From positions 77,592 through 141,591 of the forward strand of contig JBLNBN010000030.1 in NCBI GenBank assembly GCA_050260015.1: a stretch of DNA of 64,000 bases, given 5' to 3'. Shown here in pieces: positions 9,378 to 18,654 of this stretch; positions within the stretch are counted from its first letter, which is position 1; every line of letters begins with the position of its first letter. A model generated the notes under the pieces. The model searched no databases, was not told the origin of the DNA, and saw only the letters and a program-made list of their open reading frames with translations. The DNA comes from JBLNBN01 sp050260015. Lineage in GTDB: Bacteria; Bacteroidota; Ignavibacteria; Kapaibacteriales; UBA2268. Position numbers and translations under genes: made by a program.

Positions 9378-9396
9378 AATTAACTAAAAAAATTTG

Positions 9397-9404
9397 TAAA
9401 TTTG
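9397..9404 (+). promoter_or_regulatory. TAnnTTTG -7 element before the CoA activase gene
   Basis: TAAATTTG lies 32 bases before the ATG at 9437. No clear -33 TTG is present at the right distance. Confidence 0.35.
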
Positions 9405-9436
9405 CCGCTCGTATTATTCATAGATGAACAGAGATT

Positions 9437-12400
9437 ATGAAAAGCGCTGCCGGTATTTGTTTAGGAGCTTCCAGTATTTCTATTGTTCGCGCTATTGCGG
9501 ACGAGCAGAATCATATAAAAGTCAGCGAAGTTTTAACCCTGCCTCATTATGGCGATCCGCAAAACGCGCTTCGACGGAGCCTCAGTAAAGTAGCGCAAAG
9601 AGGCGATTCTATCGTAGTGACGGGTAGAAAGCTGAGAAACCTGATAGAATCCGTTAGCATATCCGAACCTGAAGCCACCGAACTTGCCCTTGCGGAACTT
9701 TACGGTGATAAAAAATTTAGCGCGGTCGCCAGCCTTGGCGGCGAAACTTTCATCGTTTATAATCTCGACTCCCAGGGCAAAATAAGCTCCGTCACGGCAA
9801 AAAATCAATGCGCTTCCGGCACCGGCGAATTCTTCATGCAACAGATAAAAAGAATGGATCTTTCCCTTGAGGAGGCGTTGAACGCAGCCGAGGGCGAAAC
9901 GCCTTACAGGGTTTCCGGCAGGTGCTCAGTATTTTGCAAATCCGATTGCACCCACGCGCTCAACAAAGGCGTGGCGAAGGGACAGGTTGCAAGCGGGCTC
10001 GCCTCTATGATAGCCGATAAGATCGAGGAACTGCTGGAGAAAACGCAAAAAAGAAACATCCTACTTATAGGCGGCGTCACCCGGAATAGAATCGTCATGG
10101 ATAATCTCCAGCTGCGGTATAAAAATTTGATTATCCCGGAACAAGCGGCATATTTTGAAGCCTTCGGCGCGGCAGTTTACGCAGTAAAAAATGGCGGAAC
10201 TACATATGACAACCCCGAAACTCTTATATCTGAACGAAAAAGCTCGTTCATCTTTCATAAACCATTAAGCGAATATGGCCATCTTGTTGAATTTAAAAGC
10301 GAAACATACAGGAAGCCAATCCCCGGCGAAAGGACTATACTCGGTTTAGATATAGGCTCCACAACGACTAAAGCGGCGATCGTGGCTCTTTCCGACGATG
10401 CTGTATTGGCGTCGACATATCTTTACACGAATGGAGATCCGATTCATGCCGCAAGGGAATGCTACCGAAAGCTATACGAGGAAGTTGGGGATACGGTCGG
10501 GATAATCGCTTTGGGAACTACCGGTTCCGGGAGGCATATAGCCGGCTTGCACGCGCTAACCGACGAGGTTATTAATGAAATTGTAGCTCATGCTACCGCG
10601 GCGGTTCACTACGATCCGGAAGTTGATACGATTTTTGAGATCGGCGGGCAGGACGCGAAGTATACATACATTGTAAATAAAACGCCCGCGGACTATGCTA
10701 TGAACGAGGCATGTTCGGCTGGCACCGGCTCGTTCATCGAGGAATCGGCTTACGAATCGCTCGGCATAAAAGTAACGGACATAGAACCGATCGCTATGAG
10801 CGGCTCGACGCCGCCAAATTTCAGCGATCAGTGCGCCGCTTTTATTAGCTCGGATATAAAGACGGCTTTGCAGGAAGGCCTCGCAAAGGAAGACGTGGTG
10901 GCCGGTTTGGTTTATTCTATTTGCATGAATTACGTTAATCGCGTTAAGGGAGCGCGTCCCGTAGGCAAAAAGATTTTCATGCAGGGGGGAGTTTGCTATA
11001 ATAAAGCGGTCCCGATAGCGATGGCCGGGCTAACGGGAATGAATATCATCGTGCCGCCCGAACCTGGTTTGATGGGCGCCCTGGGAGTTGCGCTCAGCGT
11101 GAAGGAAAAAATCGCGCTCGGACTTACTACGGCGACGAGTTATTCTTTAAAGGAACTCTCGGAAAGACAGGTAAATTATAAAAAGAGCTTCGTCTGCGCC
11201 GGCGGCGCCGAAAAATGCGATCTGAAGTGCAGCATAAATATGATCGAATTGGACGGAAAGAACTATCCCTTCGGAGGCGCTTGCAATAAGTATTACTCCT
11301 ATAGGAACAAGCCGGACTTTAACGTTGGAACCCTCGATTATGTAAAGGTTCGCAACGAATTGCTATTCGGAAAGTATTCTCCCAAAAAAGATTTGCCCGC
11401 TGATGCGAAAGTAATCGGCATCAATAAATCTTTCCATACGCACACCGCTTTCCCGCTATTCTATAATTTCTTTACCGAACTCGGGTTTAAGGTGATACTT
11501 TCCGAGAGGATTCACGATTCGGGACTGGAAAGGGAACTAACGTCCTTTTGCTATCCGGCGCAGCTTTCCATGGGGCTTTTCGCCGATTTGATCGAGAAGA
11601 AGCCGGATTACTATTTCCTACCAACTATATTGGAAATGTACGTCGAGGACGCCGAGTACCATCGCTTAGATTTTAATTGCACGTGCGTTTTCGTAAGCGG
11701 CGAGACTTTCTTTATTAAGCAGGCCTATAAGGATTTGCTCGATATGAAAAAAGTTCTCGATCCAAAATTCAATTTTGCCTATGGGTTCGGCTCGCAATAC
11801 GCGGCATTTTCGGACCTGGCCAAGCGAATGGGCATTTCCGACGAAGCGGCGATAAGCGAAGCCCATACGCGCGCCGTCGCCATGCAAAATCGATTCCAGG
11901 AAGAGCTATATGAAATTGGCGCGCAAGCTCTGAAAAAGCTTGAAAAAAATCCAAACCAATTCGCCGTCGTTCTTATCGGAAGGACCTATAATTCCTTTGC
12001 CGATGAAGCGAATAAGAATATTCCAAGGAAATTCGCCTCGCACGGCGTTACTCTTTTGCCATACGATATGTTCGATTTCCGCTCGAAAACGATCGAAGAT
12101 AATATGTACTGGGAGGGCGGGAAGAAAATATTAAAAGTGGCAAAGGTAGTAAAGGAGCATCCGCAGCTCTTCGCGGCATATATATCAAACTTTTCCTGCG
12201 GACCCGATTCGATGATCCTCACCACATTCCGGGGAATAATGGGCCGAAAGCCCTCGCTTACGCTTGAATTGGACAGCCATTCCGCCGACGCTGGGATTAA
12301 CACGCGAATTGAAGCCGCGATTGACATTATAAAGAACTACCGAAAGATAAATTCAGGAGCCAAGGAGAAATCCGCCCCGGAATTTAAGCCGGCGACTATA

Positions 12401-13753
12401 GAGGTAGGCGCCGAGAAGAGTTACTTTATAAAATCCAACGGCGAGCGGATCCCCCTCAACGATCCAAGCGTGGAAATACTGATCCCGTCGATGGGCGACC
12501 TGGCGGCAGTTATATTCGCGGCCGCGTTGCGATCTCTCGGTTTTAACAGCAAGCCGATACGGCAGGCCGACGGCGAGACGCTAAAATACGGCCGAGCCAA
12601 CGCGAGCGGAAAAGAGTGCTTACCGCTCCTGCTGCTTGTCGGCGGCTTAGTGGATTATTTAGAAAACGAGCGCGCGGAAGGCAAGAACGTCGTGCTCTTT
12701 AACGTGCAAGGAGCGGGCAATTGCAGGCTCGGGCAGTACCCGGTGTTTATCCGCGATATGATTAGGAAGAAGAAGCTCGAGAACGTCACCCAAATGGTCT
12801 TAATGAACGAGGACGGCTTCGCAGGATTTGGCGGGAAGTTCGCTATGCGCGGCATACAGGCGATCATGATAAGCGACGTAATGGACGACGTTCGGTCTGC
12901 GGTTCTCGCGCATTCGGCGGATCCCGATACGGCAATTGACGTTTTCGATAGAGAATACGCCAGGGTCGTACGCGCAATGGAAAGCGATCCCGAGAGGATA
13001 TACGACGCTCTTGAGAGATTTTCGGAGAATTTACGAAGAGATATACCTCCCGCTAAGCCGATTGGCGAAGCGAAGTATATCGCGCTTTGCGGCGAGATTT
13101 ACGTGCGCCGCGACGGGTTCTCGCATAAGTGGCTAAATAAGTATTTCGCAAAGCGCGGATTTATCCTAAAGGACGCTTATATCTCCGAGTGGATACTGTA
13201 CGTTGATTACCTGCTGAAGATAGATCTACTCGAGCCTGAAAAATCTCTAAGGAAAAAGCTCGAGCGGAATATCCGCAACTTCTTCATGCGCCAGGCCGAA
13301 AAGAAGATAAAGAGAATACTTGAAAAATCGGGTTACTATAAATTTGTCAAGACGGACGTGGAAGCGATAATGAATCACAGCAAGCACATCCTCCCGCTCG
13401 ATTACAAAGGCGAACCCGGGATAACGCTTGGAACGGCCCTCGGCGAATCGCTCGAGAAGTACTGCGGCATAATAAATCTTGGTCCTTTCGGCTGCATGCC
13501 TACTCGTTTAACGGAGGCTATCACGCAGCCGGAAATGACGGTTGCCGGGAAGATCGCGGCAAAGAAAACGATTAACCCGCATTACTCTTTAAACGGCGTA
13601 TTCGCGCCTGAGACTACTATCCCGTTCCTTACGATTGAGACGGACGGAAACGTATTCCCGCAGGTAATTGAGGCGAAGCTGGAAACGTTCACGCTACAGG
13701 CCGAAAGAACTGCAGAATTAATGAGATTGCACAAGGAGGCAGAGCGCGACTAA
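9437..13753 (+). CDS. double-headed acyl-CoA dehydratase activase with DUF2229 and HgdB-like parts
   Basis: A 1438-residue protein of the 2-hydroxyacyl-CoA dehydratase activase (BcrAD/BadFG, HgdC-like) superfamily. Such activases hydrolyse ATP to inject an electron into radical dehydratases through a 4Fe-4S cluster. Two ASKHA ATPase copies are present: about 1-265 (GICLGASSISIV; cluster-type Cys in NQCASGTGEF near 125 and SGRCSVFCKSDC near 162) and about 300-560 (LGLDIGSTTTKAAIV; EIGGQDAKY; Cys in NEACSAGTGSF near 424 and SDQCAAF near 465). A DUF2229-like region (about 655-880) and a dehydratase D-component-like region (about 1000-1420, FNVQGAGNCRLGQY, LGPFGCMPTR) follow. Architectures of this size are known in several phyla without an assigned substrate. 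No separate dehydratase subunits are nearby. The stop overlaps that of pdxH by four bases on the other strand. Confidence 0.85.
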   Translation: MKSAAGICLGASSISIVRAIADEQNHIKVSEVLTLPHYGDPQNALRRSLSKVAQRGDSIVVTGRKLRNLIESVSISEPEATELALAELYGDKKFSAVASLGGETFIVYNLDSQGKISSVTAKNQCASGTGEFFMQQIKRMDLSLEEALNAAEGETPYRVSGRCSVFCKSDCTHALNKGVAKGQVASGLASMIADKIEELLEKTQKRNILLIGGVTRNRIVMDNLQLRYKNLIIPEQAAYFEAFGAAVYAVKNGGTTYDNPETLISERKSSFIFHKPLSEYGHLVEFKSETYRKPIPGERTILGLDIGSTTTKAAIVALSDDAVLASTYLYTNGDPIHAARECYRKLYEEVGDTVGIIALGTTGSGRHIAGLHALTDEVINEIVAHATAAVHYDPEVDTIFEIGGQDAKYTYIVNKTPADYAMNEACSAGTGSFIEESAYESLGIKVTDIEPIAMSGSTPPNFSDQCAAFISSDIKTALQEGLAKEDVVAGLVYSICMNYVNRVKGARPVGKKIFMQGGVCYNKAVPIAMAGLTGMNIIVPPEPGLMGALGVALSVKEKIALGLTTATSYSLKELSERQVNYKKSFVCAGGAEKCDLKCSINMIELDGKNYPFGGACNKYYSYRNKPDFNVGTLDYVKVRNELLFGKYSPKKDLPADAKVIGINKSFHTHTAFPLFYNFFTELGFKVILSERIHDSGLERELTSFCYPAQLSMGLFADLIEKKPDYYFLPTILEMYVEDAEYHRLDFNCTCVFVSGETFFIKQAYKDLLDMKKVLDPKFNFAYGFGSQYAAFSDLAKRMGISDEAAISEAHTRAVAMQNRFQEELYEIGAQALKKLEKNPNQFAVVLIGRTYNSFADEANKNIPRKFASHGVTLLPYDMFDFRSKTIEDNMYWEGGKKILKVAKVVKEHPQLFAAYISNFSCGPDSMILTTFRGIMGRKPSLTLELDSHSADAGINTRIEAAIDIIKNYRKINSGAKEKSAPEFKPATIEVGAEKSYFIKSNGERIPLNDPSVEILIPSMGDLAAVIFAAALRSLGFNSKPIRQADGETLKYGRANASGKECLPLLLLVGGLVDYLENERAEGKNVVLFNVQGAGNCRLGQYPVFIRDMIRKKKLENVTQMVLMNEDGFAGFGGKFAMRGIQAIMISDVMDDVRSAVLAHSADPDTAIDVFDREYARVVRAMESDPERIYDALERFSENLRRDIPPAKPIGEAKYIALCGEIYVRRDGFSHKWLNKYFAKRGFILKDAYISEWILYVDYLLKIDLLEPEKSLRKKLERNIRNFFMRQAEKKIKRILEKSGYYKFVKTDVEAIMNHSKHILPLDYKGEPGITLGTALGESLEKYCGIINLGPFGCMPTRLTEAITQPEMTVAGKIAAKKTINPHYSLNGVFAPETTIPFLTIETDGNVFPQVIEAKLETFTLQAERTAELMRLHKEAERD

Positions 13754-14388
13754 GGCGAGAGCCGCTCCGCGCGCCATTCGCCGCTTTCATGCGTATACGC
13801 GAACCGGTCGTGCAGCCGGCTTGGGCGACCCTGCCAGAACTCGAAGTAATCGGGAACTATGCGATACCCTCCCCAAAAGGGCGGGAGCGGCACGTTTACT
13901 GGATACCTGGCCATGAGCTTCGCCACTTCGCGCATTAATTTAAATCTCGAGGAAAGCGGTTGGCTCTGCTTCGACGCCCATGCGCCCAACCTGCTTGCGT
14001 AAGGCCGGGTTTTATAATATTCAAAGGATTCCTCAGGGGATATCTTTTCAGCCCGACCTTCAATTCTTATCTGGCGCTCAAATTTATCCCAGAAGAAAAT
14101 CGCGGCTATATTCGGGTTTGCCGCTATATCCAATCCCTTTTTACTTTCGTAATTTGTATAGAACACAAAACCTCGCTCGTCGTAGCTTTTTAATAATACC
14201 ACGCGGGAGCTTGGACGCGAGTTCGAGCACGTCGAAACGACCATCGCGTTGGGGTCGGGGAAGTCGCCCGCCATCGCGTCCTGCATCCAAAGCTTAAACT
14301 GCCTGAAAGGATCTTTTTCTATTGAGCCCTCGTCCAGCTTGAATTTTGAGTAATCGTGCCGGACGTCCTGTAAATTTTCTTTCTTCAT
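13750..14388 (-). CDS. pdxH: pyridoxamine 5'-phosphate oxidase
   Basis: FMN enzyme that oxidises pyridoxine or pyridoxamine 5'-phosphate to pyridoxal 5'-phosphate. The 212-residue length is typical. Visible family signatures: DPFRQFKLWMQDA near the start, RVVLLKSYDERGFVFYTNY (FMN and substrate contact), SRLGAWASKQSQPL, PPFWGGYRIVPDYFEFWQG, and the C-terminal RLHDRF motif. It stands alone on the minus strand between two unrelated genes. Its coding end is shared with the convergent CoA activase stop (CTAA). Confidence 0.95.
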   Translation of the reverse strand: MKKENLQDVRHDYSKFKLDEGSIEKDPFRQFKLWMQDAMAGDFPDPNAMVVSTCSNSRPSSRVVLLKSYDERGFVFYTNYESKKGLDIAANPNIAAIFFWDKFERQIRIEGRAEKISPEESFEYYKTRPYASRLGAWASKQSQPLSSRFKLMREVAKLMARYPVNVPLPPFWGGYRIVPDYFEFWQGRPSRLHDRFAYTHESGEWRAERLSP

Positions 14389-14466
14389 TTATTAACGCTA
14401 TAGAATTCATTATTTGAAACGATACGAAAAAGTAAAATTACCGAAAAAATGAGAGACTATCAAGGT

Positions 14467-17400
14467 TTAAGCCAAAAGCTTTGCTTTGCCGGATTTTACG
14501 TCCAATAGCTCCCTCCAGTAAATATGCTCCTGCAAATCGCTCGGGGTCAGTATCTTGACGTCGAGGAACTGGTGAATGTTAAATCCCGACTTATTATAAT
14601 TAATCTGGCTAAGGCATACATTCCAGCCTTCGAGCCAAATTCCCAGGTCTCTTCTTTGCTCTTCCGTACCGTCGAAATAAAATATTAAGTCGATGTCCGA
14701 ATTGGGGCCGGCGGATTTTTCCAAAACGGTTCCATGCAGGTATACATTAATAACGCCGAATCTCTTTTTATCAATTTTATGAGCAATTGCGTCCGCCATA
14801 CGAAGCCTCCAGAGGAGCGGTTCGTTATGGGTTGGATTCATTGCGCCAGTAGCGGACGCTGGGCGCTGCTGGTCGGGAGCGGCAAGGAACCCTATAGCCT
14901 CCTCTAAATCTGCGTTGAACATGAGTCTCGCGATTAAGCCGCCCGTAGTTTCTCTTACGTTGATGACTTTAAGGGTATCCACGATTGCTCCATACTCCGG
15001 CAGGTAACGTAGCAGGGTATTCGGGGAGCTCTTAAAGTATTCGTGATTAAATATATTTCCAAGCTCGTCCGGGTACAGCGGCAGATACCGTATGTTCGAT
15101 TCGACCAGGTCCTGGAAGAAGTGCGTTCCAAACGAAAGGTCGGGGGCGTAGCCGTTAGTAGTCTTACCAATCTCGATAAGAGCGGCGGTGTTATTTATAT
15201 CGCTGTAGGTAACCTTTACGCCAAGACGAATATCGTCGCGGCTGCCCCAACGGCCAGGCCCCATCAGGATAAACGTTTTCGGGGGAAGAAGCTTATTCAG
15301 CTTACCGACTGCGGCTCCTATACTGACCAAGTCTTCTAGATTTTTCTTGGCGGCGTATTTATCCGGATCGACATAGACTATATATGCAATATCGGGCACG
15401 GAACCATTGGATATATACTTATTCGCCGTAAAGAGAATATTCTCCTCGGCGACGTCCTTTGGTATCTGGGCGGAAACGTTCTCGCCGGTCGAGCTCTGCG
15501 TGCGGCACTGGAGAAGGTAGAGGCATTCCCCGTCCCCGGCGAACTCTATGTCTATCGGCATATCCATGCATTCCTTCAATACGTTAAGCGCCGAATTTAT
15601 CTTTTGTACGTAGCCGGAATTGGAAATAAAATTCTCGAAAGTAGTGACTATCCTGTCGCGATTTGTATCAATGCCTAACCCGACGGGTTTCTTAACGTTA
15701 TTGTCCTCAACGATCGAAAAGATATCGTTCAGCATCGGGAATGAATTGCCGACTTCCTGGATTATCGCATCAACGGAAATTGTTTCAAAGCGATTCGTTT
15801 CCAGGTTAATTACGTCCATAAACTTTGGAGCGTATCCTATAATTTCCGGCATGGTTAAATTTACGCGGAGATTGGGCTGCCCCGGGGCTATGAGAACGGG
15901 GAAATCGTTGCCGAGCCTGTCGACGGCGCGAGTGCCTAACCCAGGCACCATGCGAATTAAGCCGTCTTCGCGCTTAATCCTTTGCGACCATCTAAACTCG
16001 TTATTGCTGAAGGCGACGCCGGCAAAAGCCGGGAAGAAGTACTTGCCGACCTTTTTGCCTACGACCTCCTGTATAAGAATACCCATCTCTTCGTTGTAAT
16101 CCAACAGGCCGCGTTCGGAACGGTAGCCTATGGGGTCTGGGCCGAACGTCGAAGCGTAGACTTCGCTGATAGCGTCCATTATGGCCTCGATGCGCTGCTG
16201 CTTGGAGCCTTGGTTAGCAAGGAAAAGGCTCTTATACTTCCCGGCGAACGCCGATCCCATTCGATCCTCGAGTAGCGAAGAACTTCGCACGATTATCGGA
16301 TTGTCGCCGAAGTCGTCGAGGGCGCGGGAGAGGCCGTACATTATCTCCGTCGGTATTTTTGCGTTCTTGAAAGCCTGTACTATATAGGGATACTCCTGGC
16401 GTATGTCGTCCATTTCCTTGTACTTTTGCTCGATAACGTCCTCGAGATTGTTAAAGTACATAAAGTGCATCAGGCCGTCGGAAGTGATATACCAGGTTTT
16501 GGGGAATTTAAATGTAAGCAGCTCGGGATTAGTTTCTCCGAATTTCTTAAAAATCTTTTTCGCTAAAAATAGCCCCGCGCTTTTACCGCCTAATTTTCCC
16601 TGGCTCTCCGCGGGATAGATCATGTTTTGAAGCAGGGAATAAAAGTCCTTAATATCAATGTAATTTTTAGCAATATCAATAAATTGCAGCTGATCGGTTA
16701 AGAATCTTCTAATTAAGGCGACTTTAACTCCATGCTCGGTAGGGGATTGCATGTCCTCAAACGCTGGGTTTATCTGGTGATAGCGACGAATTGCGTCCGC
16801 TATTTCAGTTAGAGGAGTGCTGGAGTTTGCTAGCACTTTAACGAGGTAATGAGATTTTTCTTCGTTTATCCATTTCTGAATTTGCAAATGGATTTCCCGA
16901 TTGTCCATATATTTACGGGCTATCGCAAATATTTCTTCGCTATAACTGTAGATGCTGTCCATTGCGAGCTTTTTTTGGGGACTATTCATATCCGCATCGG
17001 GATCGATGTCCTCATTTTTACTGATATGATGGAACAGATCCAGCGTTTCCTTGATGCCCCTGCAGTAGAGCTTATTGAACATTTTACGGGATATGATAGT
17101 ATACAGGCTCTTATCGGTCTTTTGTAGCAAGTCGAGCACGATTGTCCACTCGGGTTTTGCGCTCTCGGTGATTTCCTTAATCTGCATTTGATATTGCTGG
17201 AAGAGCTTTTTTAAGTTTTTCTGCAATACGTAGTGTGAAATTCTATCGGCGATCGTGCTTACTAATTTTTCCTCCTCCCGCGTAAAGACTTCCGAGCCCG
17301 TAAATGGGAAGCTAGGGCGATAGGAAAGCTCCACGAATCCACGTTTATCGTTTTGAACGATAATTTTACAACGAACGGCAAACGTAGTTTTTTCATAATT

Positions 17401-17625
17401 ATCGGACGAGTATAGCACGCCGTCGACAAAAAGCCGGACTTGGCTATACTCCGGGTATTGAGCCGCCGGCTGGAGGGCTTCGATAATGCCGTGCATGATG
17501 TCGTCGACGGCAAGGTGAGGGTTGCCGATTAATTCTTCTACGGCATAAAGGCACGCAAGCTCTTTGGCTCGCTCCTCGAGGGATTTAACAAAATTGTTAT
17601 ACTTTTTGATTTTAGTTTTTTCCAT
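14467..17625 (-). CDS. GAF-like / PEP-synthase N-domain / nucleotidyltransferase protein
   Basis: A 1052-residue soluble protein of unknown substrate. N-terminal about 1-170: GAF-like sensor fold (VDDIMHGIIEALQP; FTREEEKLVSTIADRISHYV). About 330-760: pyruvate phosphate dikinase/PEP-synthase ATP- and pyruvate-binding domain, with IIVRSSSLLEDRMGSAFAG near 440 and GMGILIQEVVG-type ATP-grasp strands. Near 785 is a conserved GPGRWGSRDDIRLGV stretch. About 955-1050: nucleotidyltransferase (LHGTVLEKSAGPNSDIDLIF, the G-x-x-S-D-x-D metal site). I see no TSGG-x-x-x-H phosphohistidine swivel domain or PEP-binding barrel, so it is unlikely to be a complete PEP synthase. Families with this make-up are annotated only as PEP/pyruvate-binding proteins. 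It is a single-gene unit. Confidence 0.75.
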   Translation of the reverse strand: MEKTKIKKYNNFVKSLEERAKELACLYAVEELIGNPHLAVDDIMHGIIEALQPAAQYPEYSQVRLFVDGVLYSSDNYEKTTFAVRCKIIVQNDKRGFVELSYRPSFPFTGSEVFTREEEKLVSTIADRISHYVLQKNLKKLFQQYQMQIKEITESAKPEWTIVLDLLQKTDKSLYTIISRKMFNKLYCRGIKETLDLFHHISKNEDIDPDADMNSPQKKLAMDSIYSYSEEIFAIARKYMDNREIHLQIQKWINEEKSHYLVKVLANSSTPLTEIADAIRRYHQINPAFEDMQSPTEHGVKVALIRRFLTDQLQFIDIAKNYIDIKDFYSLLQNMIYPAESQGKLGGKSAGLFLAKKIFKKFGETNPELLTFKFPKTWYITSDGLMHFMYFNNLEDVIEQKYKEMDDIRQEYPYIVQAFKNAKIPTEIMYGLSRALDDFGDNPIIVRSSSLLEDRMGSAFAGKYKSLFLANQGSKQQRIEAIMDAISEVYASTFGPDPIGYRSERGLLDYNEEMGILIQEVVGKKVGKYFFPAFAGVAFSNNEFRWSQRIKREDGLIRMVPGLGTRAVDRLGNDFPVLIAPGQPNLRVNLTMPEIIGYAPKFMDVINLETNRFETISVDAIIQEVGNSFPMLNDIFSIVEDNNVKKPVGLGIDTNRDRIVTTFENFISNSGYVQKINSALNVLKECMDMPIDIEFAGDGECLYLLQCRTQSSTGENVSAQIPKDVAEENILFTANKYISNGSVPDIAYIVYVDPDKYAAKKNLEDLVSIGAAVGKLNKLLPPKTFILMGPGRWGSRDDIRLGVKVTYSDINNTAALIEIGKTTNGYAPDLSFGTHFFQDLVESNIRYLPLYPDELGNIFNHEYFKSSPNTLLRYLPEYGAIVDTLKVINVRETTGGLIARLMFNADLEEAIGFLAAPDQQRPASATGAMNPTHNEPLLWRLRMADAIAHKIDKKRFGVINVYLHGTVLEKSAGPNSDIDLIFYFDGTEEQRRDLGIWLEGWNVCLSQINYNKSGFNIHQFLDVKILTPSDLQEHIYWRELLDVKSGKAKLLA

Positions 17626-17693
17626 AATTTTATCCGGCGCATTATCAGAGCGTTAATTGATTGACTTTACTTGAAAACGAATTTGTAACGACA

Positions 17694-17720
17694 TTGTTCT
17701 AAAGAATTTTCGTAATTTTG
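17694..17720 (+). promoter_or_regulatory. promoter for the split transketolase operon
   Basis: TTG (17694-17696), 16 bases, then TAATTTTG (17713-17720), which lies 40 bases before the ATG at 17761. The -7 octamer is exact; the spacing is slightly short. Confidence 0.5.
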
Positions 17721-17760
17721 AATTCAGTTTTAATTGCATTAATTAAAAATAAGAATAAAT

Positions 17761-18651
17761 ATGATTGAGTTTACCGATACTACATTCGAGAATAAGCAGC
17801 GCGCCTCCGCTGACTTTGCCGAAATAGCTATTAAAGTCCGACGCGACATCATAAAAAGTCTTGTGCTCGCAAAGTCCGGACATAGCGGCGGTCCGCTCGG
17901 GATATCCGACGTGATGTCGGTTTTGTTTTTCGGCGGTATTATGAATTACGATCCGAAGGACCCGAAATTGAAATCGCGGGATCGCTTCGTGCTCTCCGCC
18001 GGCCACATGGCCCCGGTCCTTTATTCATGCCTCGCCCGCGCCGGGTACTTCCCGCCGCAGGAACTCGCTTCGCTCCGTAAATGGGGAACGCGCCTGCAAG
18101 GGCACCCGGGATTGGATACCGGTCTTCCTGGCATTGAGACTTCTTCAGGCTCCTTAGGGCAGGGCGTCTCGATCGCGGTTGGAATGGCTCTTTCCGATAA
18201 GCTCGTCGACAGGAACGGCCGCAATGTATTTACGGTCTCCGGAGACGGCGAATTGCAGGAAGGCGCCGTATGGGAAGCGGCTATGGCTGCGGCAAATTAT
18301 AACCTGGACAACCTGTGCTGGATTGTCGACAATAACGATTGCCAGATCGACGGCAGGGTACGCGACGTAATGAATATATATCCGCTGCGTTCAAAATTCG
18401 AAGCGTTTAATTTTAACGTTATCGAGATCGACGGGCATAACTACGCTGAAATACTCGGCGCGTTTGAAATGTTCCTCAATCATAAAAAGCAAAGTACGGG
18501 CAAGCCGACTTGCATTATCGCAAAAACTTTCATGGGACGCGGCGTTTCCTTTATGGAAGACAAATACTCCTGGCACGGCAATCCTCCTAACGTCGAGCAA
18601 GCCGACCAAGCTCTGCAAGAACTCATTATTGAAAACTGTAAGAGGATATAA
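17761..18651 (+). CDS. transketolase, N-terminal subunit
   Basis: Thiamine-diphosphate-binding half of a two-subunit transketolase (pentose phosphate pathway, two-carbon ketol transfer). The 296-residue protein carries SGHSGGPLGISDV, the His in LSAGHMAPVLYS, GSLGQGVSIAVGMAL, and the ThDP motif GDGELQEGAVWEAAMAA followed about 25 residues later by NN (VDNNDC). The sequence ends where the second, pyrimidine-binding domain would begin, and that domain is encoded by the next gene after three bases. A TAATTTTG promoter lies upstream. Confidence 0.93.
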   Translation: MIEFTDTTFENKQRASADFAEIAIKVRRDIIKSLVLAKSGHSGGPLGISDVMSVLFFGGIMNYDPKDPKLKSRDRFVLSAGHMAPVLYSCLARAGYFPPQELASLRKWGTRLQGHPGLDTGLPGIETSSGSLGQGVSIAVGMALSDKLVDRNGRNVFTVSGDGELQEGAVWEAAMAAANYNLDNLCWIVDNNDCQIDGRVRDVMNIYPLRSKFEAFNFNVIEIDGHNYAEILGAFEMFLNHKKQSTGKPTCIIAKTFMGRGVSFMEDKYSWHGNPPNVEQADQALQELIIENCKRI

Positions 18652-18654
18652 ATC

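Noticed and set aside
14467..17625. Calling this gene ppsA (PEP synthase)
   Set aside because: The phosphohistidine and PEP-binding domains are not visible and a nucleotidyltransferase is present instead.
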